Positions 17,297 through 24,923 of a DNA stretch of 64,000 nucleotides are shown here, piece after piece. The notes under the pieces were generated by a model. That model was given only the letters and a program-made list of their open reading frames with translations, did not search any database and was not told the DNA's origin. Source of the DNA: Nakamurella sp. PAMC28650 (GTDB lineage Bacteria; Actinomycetota; Actinomycetes; Mycobacteriales; Nakamurellaceae); NCBI RefSeq assembly GCF_014303395.1, contig NZ_CP060298.1, positions 3,739,001-3,803,000 of the forward strand, in the 5' to 3' direction. The position numbers and the translations under genes were made by a program. Within the stretch, counting starts at the first letter, position 1; every line of letters starts with the position of its first letter.

Positions 17297-18832
17297 TCAG
17301 GAAGGGTCGGTCCGCTCGCCGGCAGCCGCCAGAGCCGTGGCGGGCCGGCCACGGGAGAAGAGCATGCCTTCGTCCTGCAAACGGCCCCGACGTATCAGCA
17401 CCACGTCGCGCAGGTAGTTCTGGTACAGCCGCCACGGGGCCCGCCGTCCCTGTCGGGGCAACTGATCGAGGGCACGTTGGACGTAGCCGGCCTGGAAGTC
17501 CATGAACGGCTGGTCGGCCGGCTCGTCGGTCGGCGGTTGCGGGGTGGCCCGGTCGTAGCCGTGGCGGTCCAGATACTTGATCAGGCGGGTGACGTATCGA
17601 CTGACCAGGTCGGCCTTGAGGGTCCAGGAGCTGTTGGTGTACCCGACGACGAGGTTGAAGTTGGGCACCCCGCACAACATCATGCCCTTGTAGGCGACGG
17701 TCCGGCCGAGGTCGATGGGCTTGCCGTCCAGGCTCAACTTCATCCCGCCGATCGGCAGCATCGTCAATCCGGTCGCGGTGATGACGATGTCGGCGGCCAA
17801 CTCTCGGCCCGACCGCAGGCGGATGCCATGCGGGGTGAAGGTTTCGATCTGATCGGTCACCACGTCGGCGTGACCCGAGGAGAGCGCCTGGAACAGGTCG
17901 CCGTCCGGCACCAGACACAATCGCTGGTCCCACGGGTCGTACGGCGGGCTGAAATTGGCGTCGACGTCGTATCCGTTAGGGAGCGCCTGCTGCAGACCTT
18001 TTCGGATGAGCGCCTTCATCGCCGCCGGGCGGCGACGGGCAAACTGGTAGGACGCGACCCCGGCCAGGATGCTCTTCCATCGAAGGACGGAATGGGCAAC
18101 GCGCGCAGGTACGACGCGTGGCAGCTTCTCGCCCAGCGGATCGACGGCCGGCTGGGACACGATGTAGCCGGGCGTGCGTTGCAGCATGGTGACGTGCTCG
18201 GCGAGCTGGGCCAGACTGGGGACGAGCGTGACGGCGGTGGCCCCGCTGCCCACGACCACCACCCGGCGTCCGCTCCAGTCCAGATCGGCCGGCCACTGCT
18301 GCGGGTGGACGAACGTTCCGCGGAAGTTCTGCTCACCCGGCAGTTCGGGTCGGTGACCGGCGGAATAGTCGTAGTACCCCGAGCACACCGACAACCAGTT
18401 GCAGGTGAACCTCACGGTCGCGCCGGTGTCGACCAGCTCCACGCTCACGGTCCACCGGGCGTCCTCGCCTTCCCAGTCCGCGGAGAGCACCCGATGACCG
18501 AAGCGCACCGACCGGTCCACCCCCAGCTCGCGAGCGGTGTCCTGCACGTACTGCCGGATCGAGGCACCGTCGGCGATCGAGCGCGAACCGGTCCAGGGAC
18601 GGAACGAGTACCCGAGGGTGAACATCGACGAATCGGAGCGCACGCCCGGATATCGGAACAGGTCCCAGGTGCCGCCGATCACCTGGCGGGCCTCCAGGAT
18701 CGCGAAGGTCTTCCCGGGGCACTCCTGCTTCAACAGACACGCAGCCCCGATGCCGGACAGGCCGGCGCCGACGATCAGGACGTCCACGTGGGTCGCATCG
18801 GGTATTTCGGAATCGGACGTGCGATCGATCAT
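17297..18832 (-). CDS. flavin-containing monooxygenase (Baeyer-Villiger type, EthA-like)
   Basis: A 511-residue FAD/NADPH monooxygenase. VLIVGAGLSGIG (about 20-31) is the FAD Rossmann motif and VVVGSGATAV the NADPH one. Between them FRGTFVHPQQWP fits the Baeyer-Villiger fingerprint FxGxxxHxxxWP. Length and motifs resemble mycobacterial EthA. Such enzymes insert oxygen into ketones or oxidise sulphur; the substrate is unknown. It lies 97 bp downstream of the SDR gene, which could supply a ketone by oxidising an alcohol. Confidence 0.9.
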   Translation of the reverse strand: MIDRTSDSEIPDATHVDVLIVGAGLSGIGAACLLKQECPGKTFAILEARQVIGGTWDLFRYPGVRSDSSMFTLGYSFRPWTGSRSIADGASIRQYVQDTARELGVDRSVRFGHRVLSADWEGEDARWTVSVELVDTGATVRFTCNWLSVCSGYYDYSAGHRPELPGEQNFRGTFVHPQQWPADLDWSGRRVVVVGSGATAVTLVPSLAQLAEHVTMLQRTPGYIVSQPAVDPLGEKLPRVVPARVAHSVLRWKSILAGVASYQFARRRPAAMKALIRKGLQQALPNGYDVDANFSPPYDPWDQRLCLVPDGDLFQALSSGHADVVTDQIETFTPHGIRLRSGRELAADIVITATGLTMLPIGGMKLSLDGKPIDLGRTVAYKGMMLCGVPNFNLVVGYTNSSWTLKADLVSRYVTRLIKYLDRHGYDRATPQPPTDEPADQPFMDFQAGYVQRALDQLPRQGRRAPWRLYQNYLRDVVLIRRGRLQDEGMLFSRGRPATALAAAGERTDPS

Positions 18833-18929
18833 GGTCTGGCTCCCAACGAAAGTGATCCTTGCATCATGTGCCCGGCCGCCCGCGGAACGCGGGGTCGATC
18901 GGCGATGAACGACGACCGGGATGGCGCAT

Positions 18930-19760
18930 CTACTCTCCGAACCCGGTGCCGACGGTCAGGTGTTCCCAGGCGTCCACCTCTGCACTCAAACCGTTGGCCA
19001 CGGCACGGAAGCCGTCGAGCGAGTCCTGCCCGAGGAGCAGCATGAACGGTGAATCCGCGGCCTCCACAGCCGCGATCATCGCCTGCGCGGCCCTGACCGG
19101 ATCACCGGGTTGGGTGCCGTGCACCCGGTCGTTCTCCTTGCGGCGCGGGCCGGCGGTCTCGGCATAGTCGGCGATGCTGCCGGGCGACTGCTGGAGGGAG
19201 CGGCCCGCGAAATCGGTCCGGAAGCCGCCGGGTTCCACCACCATCACCTTGATCCCGAGGGGCGTGACCTCCTTCAGCAGGGACGCCGACACCGCCTCCA
19301 GGGCCGCCTTGCTGGCGGCGTAGTAGCCGGATCCGGGCGGTGCGACCCTGGCGCCGATCGAGGAGATGTTGACGATCGCGCCCGCACGTCGGCCGCGCAT
19401 CCCCGGCAGGACGGCCTTGGTCATGGAGATCGCACCGAACAGGTTGGTGTCGAACAGGTGTCGGACCTCGGAGTCGTCACCCTCCTCCACTGCGGCGCGG
19501 TACCCGTAGCCGGCGTTGTTCACCAGGACGTCCACCGATCCGAAACGCTCGTGCGCCGCTTCGACGGCGCGGGTGACCTGCGCCGGATCGGTGACGTCCA
19601 GCTCCACCGCGTACGCCGTATCCGGGTGGGACTCCTGCAGGTCCTCGACATTCGCGACGTCGCGGGCGGTGACCACCGCGTTGTCGCCGTGGTCGAGTAC
19701 CGCTTCGGCCAGCGCGCGACCGAGCCCGGTCGAGCATCCGGTGATCAGCCAGGTAGACAT
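18930..19760 (-). CDS. SDR family oxidoreductase
   Basis: A 276-residue classical short-chain dehydrogenase. The dinucleotide motif WLITGCSTGLGRALA is at residues 3-17; NNAGYG, the catalytic Ser in IVNISSIGA and YYAASKAALE (Tyr-x3-Lys) are present. The ATG at 19760 follows GAAGGAGAGG, an excellent ribosome binding site. Just upstream (19884-19979) lies a tandem octanucleotide repeat that fills much of the promoter region. Gene order suggests an alcohol/ketone step next to the monooxygenase. Confidence 0.93.
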   Translation of the reverse strand: MSTWLITGCSTGLGRALAEAVLDHGDNAVVTARDVANVEDLQESHPDTAYAVELDVTDPAQVTRAVEAAHERFGSVDVLVNNAGYGYRAAVEEGDDSEVRHLFDTNLFGAISMTKAVLPGMRGRRAGAIVNISSIGARVAPPGSGYYAASKAALEAVSASLLKEVTPLGIKVMVVEPGGFRTDFAGRSLQQSPGSIADYAETAGPRRKENDRVHGTQPGDPVRAAQAMIAAVEAADSPFMLLLGQDSLDGFRAVANGLSAEVDAWEHLTVGTGFGE

Positions 19761-19883
19761 GTGAGCCTCTCCTTCGGTGGATGTGGTGCCTGAGATGGAT
19801 CCGTCGAAACTTGTGGGGCCGTCAGTTCGGGCACCTGGAGGTCCCACAGCGAGCTACCTGGCTGCTCAGCAGGGAGGCAGCCC

Positions 19884-19979
19884 GGCCGGGAGGCCGGGAG
19901 GCCGGGAGGCCGGGAGGCCGGGAGGCCGGGAGGCCGGGAGGCCGGGAGGCCGGGAGGCCGGGAGGCCGGGAGGCCGGGA
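19884..19979. repeat. tandem repeat, 12 x GGCCGGGA
   Basis: Twelve perfect consecutive copies of the octanucleotide GGCCGGGA. The array begins 7 bp after the P450 stop and ends 124 bp before the SDR start. Eight is not a multiple of three, but the region is non-coding. Perfect short-unit arrays change length easily by slippage, so this is a candidate variable-number tandem repeat. Confidence 0.95.
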
Positions 19980-19986
19980 GAGAATC

Positions 19987-21258
19987 CTAGACGGCTACGG
20001 GCAGGCGGCGCGGACCGCGCAGGATGGTGCCCGGACGCATGATGACCGGCCCGGCCGACCGGAGGTTCGGGAATCGGACGGCCAGTGCCCGGAACGCTGC
20101 GGTCAACTCCATCCTGGCCAGGGCCGCTCCCAGGCAGTAGTGGATCCCACCGGAGAAGGCCAGATGATCCGCAGCATTGCTCCGCGTGATGTCGAACCGG
20201 TCCGGATCGGCGAACACAGCTGGATCACGGTTCGCCGCCGCCAGCATGAGCAACACCCACTGGCCCCGTGGGACCGGCACCCCGGCCAGCTCCACCGGAC
20301 CGGTTGCCGTCAGCAGGACCCGCGCCGTCTGCTGCACCGGCGGGTCGAACCGAAGCACTTCCTCGGCGACTGCGGACGCACGGGAAGGGTCTGCCACCAA
20401 CAGCTCCCACTGCTCACGATCGGCCAGCAGTGCACGAACCCCGTTGCCGATCGCGTTCACGGTCGTCTCGAAACCGGCCAACAGCAGAAGGCCGACCAGG
20501 GACGACAATTCCGCAGTGGTGATCTGCTCACCCTGCTGGGCCAGCAAGGCGGACGTCAGATCGTCACCTGGTCGTTCGGCGGCCCGGACCAGCAGTGCAG
20601 CGAAGCTCGCCCGCATCTCCCGATCGGCCAGGAACAACTCGACCGCGTGCCGCAGCGAATGCACCCCGTCCAGGGCTGACGCGACCGTTGCGCCGACCCG
20701 GCGAAGTCGGTCGGGTTCGTCGGCGAGGCCGAGCATCTCGGTGATCACCGCGATCGGCAGCGGCGAGGCGAACGCCGACACCAGATCGAAACTGTCCCGA
20801 CCGACGACCTGGTCCAGCAACCGGTCGATGGAGGCCTCGACGAGCTTCTCGTAGCCCGTCATCCGGCGAGGGGTGAAAGCCGGAGCCGCGAGCCGCCGGA
20901 GGCGTTGGTGATCAGGCGGATTGAGAGCCAGCAGGGACAGGTCCAGCATGTCCTCGCCGGGCCGCGGCGCAGACGGGTCGGTCACCCCGAAGGAGCGACT
21001 GCGCAGCACCTGCTGGCACACCTCGTAGCTGGTGGTGCTCAGATTGCCCAACCGGGTCGGGAGCACCGGCCCCTGCCGGCGCATCCGTTCGTAGATGGCG
21101 TGCGGATCGGCCTGCCCCATGGCCAGGTGAAGTTGGCTGAGCGGATCACCTCTCAGCAATCCATGGTAGAGATTCTGGGCCCGGTTCTGGTAGATGGCGA
21201 CGGCGAAACGGCCGACTCCGGCCACCTGACGGGTTACCTGCTGCACACTCACGGCCAT
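19987..21258 (-). CDS. cytochrome P450
   Basis: A soluble 423-residue bacterial P450. The I-helix motif LLLAGFETT, the K-helix ExxR in EEVLRFDPP and the haem-binding loop FSGGIHYCLGAALAR with the cysteine ligand at about residue 375 are intact. It needs external ferredoxin and reductase, neither encoded nearby. The stop of the hydrolase gene is 30 bp upstream, so the two are probably one transcript. A tandem repeat begins 7 bp beyond the stop. Confidence 0.95.
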   Translation of the reverse strand: MAVSVQQVTRQVAGVGRFAVAIYQNRAQNLYHGLLRGDPLSQLHLAMGQADPHAIYERMRRQGPVLPTRLGNLSTTSYEVCQQVLRSRSFGVTDPSAPRPGEDMLDLSLLALNPPDHQRLRRLAAPAFTPRRMTGYEKLVEASIDRLLDQVVGRDSFDLVSAFASPLPIAVITEMLGLADEPDRLRRVGATVASALDGVHSLRHAVELFLADREMRASFAALLVRAAERPGDDLTSALLAQQGEQITTAELSSLVGLLLLAGFETTVNAIGNGVRALLADREQWELLVADPSRASAVAEEVLRFDPPVQQTARVLLTATGPVELAGVPVPRGQWVLLMLAAANRDPAVFADPDRFDITRSNAADHLAFSGGIHYCLGAALARMELTAAFRALAVRFPNLRSAGPVIMRPGTILRGPRRLPVAV

Positions 21259-21288
21259 CTCTCGAGTATGCCCCTGACGCCCGGCGGG

Positions 21289-22158
21289 TCAGATCCGGTC
21301 GGCCACCCGGAGGATCGCCGCCGCGAACTGTGCCGCCGCCTCCAGCGGCGTGAAATGACCGACCCCGTCCACCTCCTCGAGCGTGACGTCACCGAAGAAC
21401 TCCGGGAGCCGGTCGGACCACTCCCGTGGAAACAACGGGTCGTGCTCCGGCCACAGCACGTGCGTCGGCGTTCTGATGCGGTCACCCGGGTCGGGTGCCG
21501 ATTCGGCGAGGGACACCGCCACGGCCCCGGCGCCGGCCCGGTACCAGGCGATGGACGCGGTGAACGCACCCGGCGGGCCGTAGACGGAGACGAGGTGGTC
21601 CAGGTCGCTCTCGGAGAGGGTGAACCCCGGCCCAGACCAGTGATCCCAGAAGTGCCGGAGGTAGGTGCGGACAGCTTCCGGGTGCCCGTCCATCAACTGC
21701 TGCGCCAGCGGAAGTCGATGCAGGGACTGGTACCAGAACTCGGCTTGCGTCCGGGCCGCCAGCACGCGGCCAGCGATCCCCGGCAGCGGAGGCGAGACCA
21801 TCAGCGCCCCCACGAGTCCAGGGCTCCGCCGTGCGATGGCCTGCGCCACGCGGCTCCCGATGTCGTAACCGGCGACGACGGGGCGCTCGAGCCCGAGTTC
21901 GTCGATCAGGGCGACGATGCTGCGGGCCTGGGCCGCCGCGCTGTACTGCTCGGCCGGTTCGGCGCGGTGCTTGTCGGAAGCGCCGAAACCCCGGAGATCG
22001 GGCACCACCACGTCGAACCGGTCGGACAGCAGCGGTACGACGTGTCGGTAGTCGCGCCGGTCGCCCGGCCATCCGTGCAGCAGCAGCACCGCCCGCGATC
22101 CGCTGCCGTGCCGGTCGTAGGCCAGTTGGAACCCGTCGGTTCCCGAGGTGGTCAGCAT
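21289..22158 (-). CDS. alpha/beta hydrolase, epoxide hydrolase-like
   Basis: A 289-residue alpha/beta hydrolase. LLLHGWPGDRRDYRH (oxyanion HGWP motif), nucleophile elbow VAGYDIGSRVA with Asp as nucleophile, and the late GVGHFTPLE (catalytic His) fit the epoxide hydrolase/haloalkane dehalogenase group. Epoxide hydrolysis would fit a neighbouring P450. An IS1380 element lies only 14 bp upstream of the ATG, its CTAG target 10 bp upstream, so native promoter and probably the ribosome binding site have been displaced. Expression may have been lost or rewired. Confidence 0.9.
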   Translation of the reverse strand: MLTTSGTDGFQLAYDRHGSGSRAVLLLHGWPGDRRDYRHVVPLLSDRFDVVVPDLRGFGASDKHRAEPAEQYSAAAQARSIVALIDELGLERPVVAGYDIGSRVAQAIARRSPGLVGALMVSPPLPGIAGRVLAARTQAEFWYQSLHRLPLAQQLMDGHPEAVRTYLRHFWDHWSGPGFTLSESDLDHLVSVYGPPGAFTASIAWYRAGAGAVAVSLAESAPDPGDRIRTPTHVLWPEHDPLFPREWSDRLPEFFGDVTLEEVDGVGHFTPLEAAAQFAAAILRVADRI

Positions 22159-22172
22159 CCGACGGACTCTAG

Positions 22173-23859
22173 CCTCGCGCTTTCACGCGGATAGCTGACG
22201 GGGCGTTTCGGAGTGAGGGAAAGGTGCCCCGACCTGCGATAATGAGGGTCTCTAAGGTCCACATCGTCAGCAAACTGGAGCACCTTTCTAGTGTCGAAGC
22301 GTACTGGTTTCTATCCGCCGTTGACAGTGGACACGGCCGGGAAGCGGGTGGTGTCCCACGCCGGTGCTGTGCTGCTGGTGGCCACCGCCGGGAAGGTCGG
22401 GTTGGACCGGGCTTTGTCTGCGGCGTTGGCGCCGTGGCGCAAGCAGTGGGCGGTGCTGGATCCGGGGAAGATCCTGCTGGACCTGGCGATCAGCGTCGCC
22501 ATCGGCGGGGACTGCCTGGCCGACATCTCGGCGTTGCGGTCTGAGCCGGCGGTGTTTGGGCGGGTCGCCTCCGACCCGACCGTGTCCCGGCTGGTCGACG
22601 CGTTGGCCGCGACCCCGCAGGCCGCTTTGGCGGCGATCAACCAGGCCAGAGCAACTGTCAGACAGCGGGTGTGGAAGATGGCCGGGAAGGACGCCCCCGA
22701 CTTCGAGATATCCCGGGACCGGCCGTTGATCATCGACCTGGACGCCACCTTGATCACCTCCCACTCGGAGAAGGAACTGGCGGCGCCGACCTACAAGAAG
22801 GGCTTCGGGTTCCACCCGCTCGGGTCGTGGGTGGACCACGGCCCCGACGGCACCGGTGAGCCACTGTCGATGATGCTGCGCCCCGGAAGGGCCGGATCCA
22901 ACACCGCCGCCGACCACATCGCGGTCACCAAGGATGCGTTGCGGCAGTTGCCCTTCAACCGCCGCGGTGGCCGGATTGGGCGCAGGGTGCTGGTCCGCGC
23001 CGACAGTGGCGGCGGCACCCACGAATACCTGAAGTGGCTGGCCGGGCAGGGCCTGTCGTATTCGGTGGGGTTCGGGCTGACGCAGGACATCGTCGACAAG
23101 ATCAACCTGATCCCCGACCAAGGGTGGACCCCGGCCTACGACGGCGATGGGAAGGTCCGCGACGGGGCGTGGGTCACCGAACTCACCGGCCTGCTGGACC
23201 TGTCCACGTGGCCGGCAGGGATGCGGGTGATCGTCCGGGCCGAACGTCCGCACCCCGGGGCGCAGCTGCGGTTCACCGACTCAGGCGGCAACCGGCTGAC
23301 CGCGTTCGTCACCAACACTGTTGGTGGGCAGCTGGCGGACCTGGAGTTGCGGCACCGGCACCGGGCCCGCTGCGAGGACCGGATCCGCAACGCGAAAGAC
23401 ACCGGGCTGCGGAACCTGCCCTTGACTGCGTTTGCGCAAAATCAGATCTGGGTCGCCGTCGTCCAGCTCGCTACGGAGCTGACCGCGTGGCTGCAGATGC
23501 TGGCGCTGACCGGCACCGGCGCCCGCCGGTGGGAACCGAAACGGCTGCGGTTGCAGCTGTTCTCCGTGGCGGCGACCATCGCCCGGCGGAGCCGCCGGGT
23601 CTGGTTGCACCTGTCCGGTCACGCAACCCACCGGCACCTGTTCACCACCGCCCTGGACCGGCTGACCCAGCTGCCGGCGCCGACCTGACCTGCAACAACC
23701 CACCCGGCCAGCAAGAAGACAAACCCCCCGGAACGTGGAATCCGGCACCCACCCAGGTGACCCACCGGGGCTTCGACGAACCCGCAGACATGCCCGTCGG
23801 TGCGAAACACCAGATCTATCGCGCCGAGGAAAGGCCGGGCGTCTCACGAAAGATTGAGG
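22173..23859 (+). mobile_element. IS1380-family insertion sequence
   Basis: A 1,687-bp element with imperfect terminal inverted repeats: left CCTCGCGCTTTC (from 22173), right end reverse complement CCTCAATCTTTC. It is flanked by CTAG at 22169-22172 and 23860-23863, a 4-bp target duplication typical of the family. It holds one intact transposase gene. The right-hand CTAG also serves as the left boundary of the adjacent IS5-family element. Confidence 0.9.
22291..23688 (+). CDS. IS1380 family transposase
   Basis: A 465-residue DDE transposase, full length for IS1380. Features include the N-terminal KVGLDRALSAAL region, LIIDLDATLITSHSEKE (first catalytic Asp), VLVRADSGGGTHEYL (second Asp) and a C-terminal region with CEDRIRNAKDTGLRNLP (Glu). 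The GTG start lies inside a small upstream leader. No frameshift or internal stop is seen, so the element may be active. Confidence 0.93.
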   Translation: MSKRTGFYPPLTVDTAGKRVVSHAGAVLLVATAGKVGLDRALSAALAPWRKQWAVLDPGKILLDLAISVAIGGDCLADISALRSEPAVFGRVASDPTVSRLVDALAATPQAALAAINQARATVRQRVWKMAGKDAPDFEISRDRPLIIDLDATLITSHSEKELAAPTYKKGFGFHPLGSWVDHGPDGTGEPLSMMLRPGRAGSNTAADHIAVTKDALRQLPFNRRGGRIGRRVLVRADSGGGTHEYLKWLAGQGLSYSVGFGLTQDIVDKINLIPDQGWTPAYDGDGKVRDGAWVTELTGLLDLSTWPAGMRVIVRAERPHPGAQLRFTDSGGNRLTAFVTNTVGGQLADLELRHRHRARCEDRIRNAKDTGLRNLPLTAFAQNQIWVAVVQLATELTAWLQMLALTGTGARRWEPKRLRLQLFSVAATIARRSRRVWLHLSGHATHRHLFTTALDRLTQLPAPT

Positions 23860-23863
23860 CTAG

Positions 23864-24903
23864 GGCGTGTCCCGCGGATCTTGGAGGTCGGTTCCGACAG
23901 ACTCTGATTTGTGCAGAATCGTCATGATTTGTCGGATGAGCAGTGGGCCCGGTTGGAGCCTTTGCTACCGGATCGGACCCCGATTCGGGGTGGTCGGTGG
24001 GTCGATCACCGCAGGGTCGTCGACGGGGTGCTGTGGCGGACCAGGTCCGGTTCGGCGTGGCGGGATCTCCCGGAGTGTTACGGCAATTGGAAGACGGTGT
24101 ACAACCGGCATCGTTGCTGGTCAGGGGACGGTACCTGGCAGCGGGTGCTGTCGATGCTGCGGGCGGACTGCGATCACGGCGATGTCGGTGAGTGGGCGTT
24201 GGGGGTGGATGCGACGGTGATCCGGGCGCATCACCACGCGGCAGGTGCCCGGCACGAACCGCCGAAGGACATCCCCGCCGCCGTCCTTGCCAGCGTCGTG
24301 TTGGAGGCTCCGATCAAGGCCCTCAAAGACACAGGGGGCACTATCGAACTACAAGAATTCTGCGGATCGGCCGCCGCCGGTCGTTGATCGGGAGGGTTTG
24401 GGGCGTAGCCGCGGCGGGGTGACGACGAAGATCCACATGGCGGCTGATTCGAAGTGTCGGCCGGTGGGGCGGGTCATCTCGGCTGGTCAGCGGCATGACG
24501 CGTTGGCGTTCACCGCGGTGCTGGCCGATATTCGGATCGTGCGCGGCCGTGATGGGCGGCCTAGGACCCGACCGGATCGGGTGTTGGCGGACAAGGCGTA
24601 TTCCAGCGGCAGAATCCGTAAGTCGTTGCGGGGTAGGGGTATCAAGGCGACCATCCCGGAGCCGGTGAACCAGATCAACGGTCGCCTGTCCAAGGGTTCC
24701 CGTGGTGGTCGGCCACCCAAATTCGACAAGGAAATCTACAAGGACCGCAACACCGTGGAGCGGACGTTCAACCGGCTACGCGGCTACCGCGCGGTCGCCA
24801 CCCGGTATGACAAACGGGAGTTCGTCTACCGAGGCACCGTCGACGTCGCCAGCATCGGAATCTGGCTCAGGCATCTAACGGAGAACGATCCACGGGACAC
24901 GCC
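23864..24903 (+). mobile_element. IS5-family insertion sequence
   Basis: About 1.04 kb, bounded by near-perfect inverted repeats: left GGCGTGTCCCGCGGATC, right reverse complement GGCGTGTCCCGTGGATC. CTAG flanks both sides (23860-23863 and 24904-24907), fitting the YTAR target preference in this family. Two overlapping reading frames encode the transposase. The element abuts the IS1380 element, sharing the middle CTAG. Confidence 0.9.
23911..24387 (+). CDS. IS5 family transposase, ORF A (N-terminal part)
   Basis: A 158-residue N-terminal part of an IS5/IS427-group transposase: HDLSDEQWARLEPLLPD (DUF4096-like helix-turn-helix region), GSAWRDLPECYGNWKTVYNRH and the first catalytic Asp in GVDATVIRAHHHAAGARHE. 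The frame ends after ALKDTGGTIE without the rest of the catalytic domain, which continues in the +1 frame in ORF B. Either programmed frameshifting joins them, as in many IS427 relatives, or the copy has mutated. GTG start. Confidence 0.85.
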   Translation: MQNRHDLSDEQWARLEPLLPDRTPIRGGRWVDHRRVVDGVLWRTRSGSAWRDLPECYGNWKTVYNRHRCWSGDGTWQRVLSMLRADCDHGDVGEWALGVDATVIRAHHHAAGARHEPPKDIPAAVLASVVLEAPIKALKDTGGTIELQEFCGSAAAGR

Positions 24904-24907
24904 CTAG
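24245..24907 (+). CDS. IS5 family transposase, ORF B (C-terminal part)
   Basis: The catalytic C-terminal part of the transposase: GLGRSRGGVTTKIHMAAD, second Asp in RVLADKAYSS and Glu in NTVERTFNRLRGYRAVATR. It overlaps ORF A by about 140 bp in the +1 frame; homology to the family begins only after about 24390, so the ATG at 24245 is probably not a true start and expression needs frameshifting from ORF A. Its stop TAG is part of the flanking CTAG target site. Confidence 0.8.
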   Translation: MPGTNRRRTSPPPSLPASCWRLRSRPSKTQGALSNYKNSADRPPPVVDREGLGRSRGGVTTKIHMAADSKCRPVGRVISAGQRHDALAFTAVLADIRIVRGRDGRPRTRPDRVLADKAYSSGRIRKSLRGRGIKATIPEPVNQINGRLSKGSRGGRPPKFDKEIYKDRNTVERTFNRLRGYRAVATRYDKREFVYRGTVDVASIGIWLRHLTENDPRDTP

Positions 24908-24923
24908 TCAGCTGCCGGAGCCG

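Noticed and set aside
19884..19979. Possible CRISPR array
   Set aside because: The 8-bp units have no spacers, and no cas genes occur anywhere in the window.
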